From Bacillota bacterium (lineage in GTDB: Bacteria > Bacillota > Clostridia > Christensenellales > SZUA-584): a stretch of 64,000 nucleotides of DNA. Shown in pieces: positions 59,903-64,000 of the stretch (positions are counted from its first letter, which is position 1; each line of letters starts with the position of its first letter). Both the position numbers and the translations under genes were made by a program. Under the pieces are notes generated by a model that ran no database searches, was not told where the DNA came from, and saw only the letters and a program-made list of their open reading frames with translations. The DNA lies in NCBI GenBank assembly GCA_023436115.1, contig JAEZKQ010000003.1:41929-105928 (forward strand). Direction: 5' to 3'.

Positions 59903-61117
59903 ATGAAGAAAAAAATAGTCCCTGTTTTATTGATTATGGTATTACTGGTTTCCGCCATAGGCACGATGACCGCCTCTGCGGGTATCAAAGGCAGCAGTGA
60001 GGTTGTTGCAGGCAAATCTTATACATATACAATTTCCGTCTCAGGCAGTGCCTCCACTATTGGCGGTTCAATCTCTTGGAGCGGTTTCGACAGTGGCAGC
60101 GATACCTTTTGGGCAGATTCAAAAAGCGGTATGAACGAGAATATCACCGCATCAAAGTCAATTACTATTAAAGTGCCTGCCGGAACACCCGAAGGCTCAA
60201 CCTGTACCATTAAAGTATCAGGTCAAATATCTACCTTCGACGGAACCAATGTCGGAGAATCTAACTACTCTAAAAGCAAAACCATCACTGTGGTGAAGAA
60301 AACCTCATCCCCATCGTCAAACAACAATGACAAGGATGACCACGATGATAAACCTAAAGCCACGCCAACGCCCACGGAGTGGGATCTGGCCGCAGGTCAG
60401 GTAGATGGCCTGACTCAGGGCGGTATTCTGAGCATCGATATTACAGGCGAAGATCGCACGATACCCGCTTCGCTTTTCAACGCGATACGTGAAAAGCAAG
60501 GCGTGGTTACGCTCAATTTCGGAACTTATACCTGTACGCTAAACGGCGCGGTATTGGGTGAGCTGGACGAAGAAGCCAAAAAGCTCAACTTAGGCCTGTC
60601 GCTGGAGGCTGATCCTGATTTGTCCGCAGCCGTCGGCGGCGCTGATGTCTACCAGCTGCATTTTTCTCATGAGGGTGAATTCCCCGGAAAGATCAGCTTT
60701 ACGTTCAAAGCAGACAAAAGCAGCCCCGGAGATACGGTTTACCTCTACTATTACCGCAGCGGCTCGGGCGTGACCGAAGGCAAACAGTCTGCGGTCGTCG
60801 ATGCCAGCGGTTATGTGACATTTGATATTTATCACTGCTCAAGCTATTTCGTATCGGGTGCGCTGATTGAAGGCGCTGCGGGCATTGTCGCGGCTCCCGA
60901 GCCGACCTCTTCTCTCACGCCGGAACCGACACCGGAGCCCACGCCCGCTCCCTCAGAAGAGCCTGTGAAGGAAGTAGCTGCAGACCTGATAGAGACAGGC
61001 TTCTCACTGCCTGTTTTGATTGCAGTTGGGTCCGGAGCAGCGCTCCTCGCCATTATTGTGACCTTGGCGATCGTGAAAGCCGGCCCGTTCAAAAAGAGAA
61101 GCAGACACGCTGAATAA
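59903..61117 (+). CDS. Membrane-anchored surface protein with cohesin-like module (paralogue A)
   Basis: Start ATG 59903 follows AAGGAGAACGGC. The 404-residue protein has a signal peptide (1-26). Next is a beta-rich N-terminal module (about 27-131: VVAGKSYTYTISVSG ... STCTIKVSGQIS), with cohesin/Ig-like alternation. A Pro/Asp/Lys linker follows, then a second module (about 158-320: LHFSHEGEFPGKISFTFKA ... YHCSSYFVSG), a Pro/Thr/Glu linker, and a C-terminal membrane helix (about 371-393) with a short basic end GPFKKRSRHAE. So it is a single-span surface protein. The cohesin idea rests on position beside a dockerin protein and on strand pattern; no cohesin motif is certain. Confidence 0.72.
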   Translation: MKKKIVPVLLIMVLLVSAIGTMTASAGIKGSSEVVAGKSYTYTISVSGSASTIGGSISWSGFDSGSDTFWADSKSGMNENITASKSITIKVPAGTPEGSTCTIKVSGQISTFDGTNVGESNYSKSKTITVVKKTSSPSSNNNDKDDHDDKPKATPTPTEWDLAAGQVDGLTQGGILSIDITGEDRTIPASLFNAIREKQGVVTLNFGTYTCTLNGAVLGELDEEAKKLNLGLSLEADPDLSAAVGGADVYQLHFSHEGEFPGKISFTFKADKSSPGDTVYLYYYRSGSGVTEGKQSAVVDASGYVTFDIYHCSSYFVSGALIEGAAGIVAAPEPTSSLTPEPTPEPTPAPSEEPVKEVAADLIETGFSLPVLIAVGSGAALLAIIVTLAIVKAGPFKKRSRHAE

Positions 61118-61128
61118 ATGAGTTCTTA

Positions 61129-61155
61129 AGCCCCGGCTTACCGGGGCTTTTTATT
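61129..61155 (+). terminator. Terminator after paralogue A
   Basis: AAGCCCCGG (61129-61137) and CCGGGGCTT (61141-61149) form a 9-bp stem with a 3-nt loop, followed by TTTATTTT. Confidence 0.9.
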
Positions 61156-61386
61156 TTAGCCTCAAAATTCCTCCCATAAGTGTATAAATCGCCATATCTC
61201 TTTTGTCAATTGCACTTCTTTTCACCAAATTCCTGTCGATCTCTATAGGTATATGTTGACATTTGTATATCCTTGTCAGTAAAATATATACTAGGCATAA
61301 TAGCTTGACACATAGTCTATACCTATCATTTCATCTTTGGCAGTCCTAACGTATGATAAAACATATTATTTTGGAGAACAACGCTC

Positions 61387-62754
61387 ATGAAAAGATTTTC
61401 CGTTATTTTTATTGCAGCCATAATAATCATCAGCACTTTAAGTTTACCTACCGCCTTTGCCAGCGATGCCCGTCTTACATTCTCAGGCGAAACCGATGTC
61501 GAGCCGGGTCAAACATATACATATACATATAAACTGTCTTATACCGATGCATGTCAGGGCTTTGTTGAAATTCACGCAGACGGGATTTTTGAAAATCTGC
61601 AAGGCAATAAAGCACCTTTTTTTGAGAATAGCGCTTTTGTTAATATCACGGGTGTTGTGGAAGGAACTATTAAAGTATCCGTAAAGAGCAGCGCGAAGCC
61701 GGGAGATACGGGTACGCTGTCTATCAGCGGAACATATATCTATAAGCAGGGAGACAACTTCCCAACGGTGCCTATAGGCTGCTCGCCTTTTCGGGCATCC
61801 GTTCCCCTGCCCAAAGCCACACCCGCGCCTTCTTTGTCGCCTACGCCCTCTAAGTCACCCACGCCGCCGCCTGTGCCTGTTCCGCAGGTAACGCCGATGC
61901 CCGACGATTCGCCTGCTCCTTCAGAGCAGCCCACACAATCGCCGGTATCCGCTGCCGCTCCAAAAGAAACCAAGATTGCGCAGCCCCTTTTGGAATTAAC
62001 TCCGCCTTCACAAGCCCCCTCCCCAACACCTAACCCCACAGAAACGCCTGCGCCTACACCTTCCGCATATAACGCCGAATGGCTGCAGCTTGGCGCACAG
62101 CTCGATACGCTGCCCGCGGGAGGAGCGCTGCGCATGACCGCACCCGAATCAAAAATGATCCCGTATACCCTGCTTAAAGCACTCAAAGCTAAACAATGCA
62201 CGCTGGAACTTAGCCTTGGCGACTATATATGTATCATACGGGGAGATGAACTCTTTCACCTGCCTGACGGCGCCGATGCCCTTAGCCTTGACATGTCTAT
62301 GCTGACCGACCCGGCTCTCTCCGATGCCGCAGACGGCTTTGATATATATCAGCTGCATTTTAGCCACAACGGTGAGCTTCCCGGTCGTTTCGTATATCGC
62401 TTTAAGGCGGCTCATAACAACCCCGGCGACGAGGTTTATCTTTATTATTACTCCAATATGTCCGGCAAGGTCGAGTACAAACAAGCTGCCGTTGTGGATG
62501 AAAACGGTTATGTCAGCTTTGATATTTACAGCTGTTCAAGCTATTTTGTGACCGGCTCTCCCATTGGCGATTCCATAGTTGCGAATGTCTTGGATGATGC
62601 CGGTATTCCGCTAGCGCCGCCAAAAGACAATACGACGTTATGGATGATTCTGATTCCAATATTCTGCATCGTTCTCGTATCTAGTATTGTGTTTATACGT
62701 CTGCGGCGTGTTGGCCCGTTTAAAAAGAAGACCAGCTATAAAAAGTCAAGCTGA
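61387..62754 (+). CDS. Membrane-anchored surface protein with cohesin-like module (paralogue B)
   Basis: Start ATG 61387 with GGAGAACAACGCTC upstream. The 455-residue protein is a paralogue of the 59903 product: signal peptide (1-25), N-terminal module (about 26-148: DVEPGQTYTYTYKLSYTDA ... GDTGTLSISGTYIY), a long Pro/Thr/Ser-rich linker (about 149-235, with repeats such as PTPSKSPTPPP), a second module (about 238-390) sharing LHFSHNGELPGRFVYRFKAAHNNPGD and YSCSSYFVTG with the other protein, then a C-terminal membrane helix (about 415-436) and GPFKKKTSYKKSS. Same role uncertainty as paralogue A; the linker suits a domain held away from the membrane through the wall. Confidence 0.72.
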   Translation: MKRFSVIFIAAIIIISTLSLPTAFASDARLTFSGETDVEPGQTYTYTYKLSYTDACQGFVEIHADGIFENLQGNKAPFFENSAFVNITGVVEGTIKVSVKSSAKPGDTGTLSISGTYIYKQGDNFPTVPIGCSPFRASVPLPKATPAPSLSPTPSKSPTPPPVPVPQVTPMPDDSPAPSEQPTQSPVSAAAPKETKIAQPLLELTPPSQAPSPTPNPTETPAPTPSAYNAEWLQLGAQLDTLPAGGALRMTAPESKMIPYTLLKALKAKQCTLELSLGDYICIIRGDELFHLPDGADALSLDMSMLTDPALSDAADGFDIYQLHFSHNGELPGRFVYRFKAAHNNPGDEVYLYYYSNMSGKVEYKQAAVVDENGYVSFDIYSCSSYFVTGSPIGDSIVANVLDDAGIPLAPPKDNTTLWMILIPIFCIVLVSSIVFIRLRRVGPFKKKTSYKKSS

Positions 62755-62845
62755 AAAAGAACATTAAAAAGTGCAAGTTGATAATTGAATGTTAACTGTC
62801 GAGATAGTCAAAAAGAACGTGGGGGCGTGGCCATGAAGCTATGCC

Positions 62846-62883
62846 AAAGGATGTAGGTAATCCAATTTACATCCTTTTTTTAT
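62846..62883 (+). terminator. Terminator after paralogue B, preceded by a hairpin
   Basis: AAAGGATGTA (62846-62855) and TACATCCTTT (62868-62877) form a 10-bp stem with a run of T following. Just before, GGCGTGGC (62824-62831) pairs with GCTATGCC (62838-62845), using two G-U pairs. The double-hairpin end could also be the 3' half of a small RNA (from about 62770). Confidence 0.75.
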
Positions 62884-63749
62884 TTTTTCCATCAATCGTA
62901 TCGAATACGTTTTGCTATGAAGAGTAACTTCATGATTGACCGTTTAAAACCCTTCCGAATTATACCAAGCATATTTGTACAAAACCACCATAAGAAACCC
63001 TATTTTCAAGCGTATGATTGCCAACTATTTTATATCCGTGCAGAACTAACCTATTGCAAAGGGATAAAGGCCATCCTTCATTTCATGAGCGATGGATCGT
63101 ATACATTCACATTCATGCTCCAGACATGGTATCAGCTCAGCCGCATTCCGAATTAAATTATTTAATATGAATCTGAGAATCAACCGTGAAAACCCGGGCA
63201 GCCCCGAATTGGCGGTGCCTTATGCTGTCTCAATGATTGCGCTTTTCGTATCCTTTATTAAAAAAAGATGTTTTTCGCGTGCAAACACCCAGATTCTTAA
63301 AAGCAGGCAAAAAGAGTGTGTTTTAAAGCTCAGCGTGATAAGCCAAACGCTCCAATGCATCGTCGTCATCCACACCCGGAAATTAATGTCTGCATAATGC
63401 GATTCCTCCGGCATTTTGCCTTTCTATAGCTATGGTTTAACACGGATTATTTGATTATTATCAACATTGTCCTCGGTCAAATCGTTCGTTTCCATTCATT
63501 GGGCAAAGTGCTGGTTTATTAAGTGGGTTTGATGCAATTTTTTAATGTTAATTTCTTTATAAACTTACCTGCATTTTATACAACAGTCTTTTAAGGGCTC
63601 ATATGTACACAACCTTAAAAGCTTAATCCATCTCCTTAACATCTGGTATTTACGCCAAAATTACAGATCCCCGATGAGAACACTCATCGGGGATCTGCAG
63701 TATGTGCACTTTGTATGAAAACCACTATCAGCCATTGCTGATATGAGGT
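62884..63749. other. Intergenic region, gene fragments only
   Basis: About 870 bp carry no supported gene. On the minus strand around 63420-63170 one frame reads GVDDDDALERLAYHAEL and then NTLFLPAFKNLGVCTRKTSFF with a stop between; it may be the relic of a lost gene that I cannot name. The plus-strand frames here have no ribosome sites. At 63725-63745, TATCAGCCATTGCTGATA forms a small palindrome near the stop of the next gene. Confidence 0.4.
63664..63697 (-). terminator. Long perfect hairpin after the sugar-ABC ATPase gene
   Basis: A perfect 15-bp stem (63664-63678 with 63683-63697) and a 4-nt loop, ending on the minus strand in TAATTTTGG. It lies 53 bp past the stop at 63750 and is the likely terminator of that minus-strand gene. 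Confidence 0.7.
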
Positions 63750-64000
63750 TTAACACAAGGGGGAAGAATACAGCATATTCTTTTCCGTTTCCACGTCAAA
63801 CAAATGGATAGCGGGTTCGGGAATCGTGAAGCCTAAATAGTTGTCTCTGCCGCGCTCAAACGCATAGCTGTTCACATCCGATATCTGAACACGAATCACA
63901 ACGTCCTGCTCGTTTACGGCCACATGCAGGTACATCTCGCTGCCCATCATTTCCGACACATCCACCTTTGCTTTGATGCTGTCCTTGGCATCCTGCGAGG
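63750..64000 (-). CDS. Sugar ABC transporter ATPase (MsmX/UgpC type), C-terminal part
   Basis: A minus-strand frame enters from the window edge and ends at 63750. Its residues (SQDAKDSIKAKVDVSEMMGS ... EMYLHVAVNEQDVVIRVQISDV) fit the TOBE-type C-terminal domain of multi-sugar ABC ATPases (UgpC, MalK, MsmX), with the usual GSEMYLH strand and the final LFDVETEKNML. The nucleotide-binding domain lies outside the window. This ATPase would serve one or several carbohydrate importers. Partial. Confidence 0.8.
   Translation of the reverse strand, partial: SQDAKDSIKAKVDVSEMMGSEMYLHVAVNEQDVVIRVQISDVNSYAFERGRDNYLGFTIPEPAIHLFDVETEKNMLYSSPLC

Noticed and set aside
62780..62880. Known riboswitch (c-di-GMP or similar) after the surface-protein gene
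   Set aside because: No conserved core of a known class could be matched, and it lies downstream, not upstream, of a gene.
63092..63397. Plus-strand frame of 101 codons
   Set aside because: No ribosome site, mixed composition, and no match to any family pattern. The opposite strand shows only a broken remnant.

Overview
The window looks like a chromosomal segment of an anaerobic Bacillota of class Clostridia. The grounds are AGGAGG-type ribosome sites nearly everywhere, several TTG starts, a FabK-based type II fatty-acid cluster, a SpoIID-type sporulation or cell-wall protein, LrgAB, an oxalate/formate-type MFS carrier, a membrane pyrophosphatase and dockerin-type repeats. The backbone is moderately GC-rich. 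Several accessory genes are visibly AT-rich and look acquired. No rRNA, tRNA, CRISPR array or classical IS element was found.

Layout. 1-1047: an incomplete Gfo/Idh/MocA oxidoreductase behind a DeoR regulator. 1426-10471: one minus-strand phage structural operon (portal, scaffold, P22-like coat, connector, beta-rich collar protein, His-rich fibre or collar protein, fibre, NlpC/P60 lysin). No terminase, tape measure or integrase lies inside the window, so this is a podovirus-like remnant or a cassette cut from its packaging genes. 10.7-11.5 kb: a frameshifted AT-rich membrane-protein gene. 11.8-15.3 kb: a GntR (YtrA-type) ABC operon with a near-ideal promoter and a perfect palindromic operator. 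15.7-21.2 kb: an AIM24 protein, an HNH endonuclease, decayed genes and an MFS carrier. 21.3-25.5 kb: an ABC exporter, an OsmC protein and a ketopantoate-reductase-like enzyme. 25.8-28.2 kb: an XRE-regulated ABC operon. 28.5-31.5 kb: a YbaK deacylase, a DUF815 ATPase, a REP-associated (RAYT) transposase and a disrupted lipoprotein gene.

31.5-34.5 kb is the main accessory island: a ribbon-helix-helix repressor diverging from a DUF2493/SLOG protein, then a very AT-rich two-gene operon of a SIR2-like protein and a DUF262 (GmrSD-N/ParB-like) protein. This pair is the best candidate for an undescribed anti-phage system. 34.6-46.4 kb returns to backbone genes: a YcaQ glycosylase, an ABC exporter, LrgAB, a possible PD-(D/E)XK-like protein, a PadR pair, K+-independent HppA and an alpha/beta hydrolase. 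46.6-47.1 kb holds a probable BECR-fold RNase and, overlapping its 3' end, a consensus promoter followed about 120 bp later by a terminator with no gene between them: a candidate small RNA.

48.0-57.1 kb is one minus-strand fatty-acid operon transcribed accB-accC-accD-accA-fabH-acpP-fabK-fabD-fabG-fabF-fabZ, with an inverted repeat in its promoter and a hairpin at its end. 57.6-62.8 kb is a surface-protein cluster: a secreted SpoIID-type protein with a type I dockerin pair inserted into its catalytic region, a 50-residue membrane peptide, and two paralogous membrane-anchored proteins with cohesin-like N-terminal modules and Pro/Thr linkers. The window ends inside a sugar-ABC ATPase gene (MsmX/UgpC type).

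A family of GTAGGGGCGG palindromes is scattered between genes and also lies inside the RAYT gene itself, which ties the repeats to that transposase.
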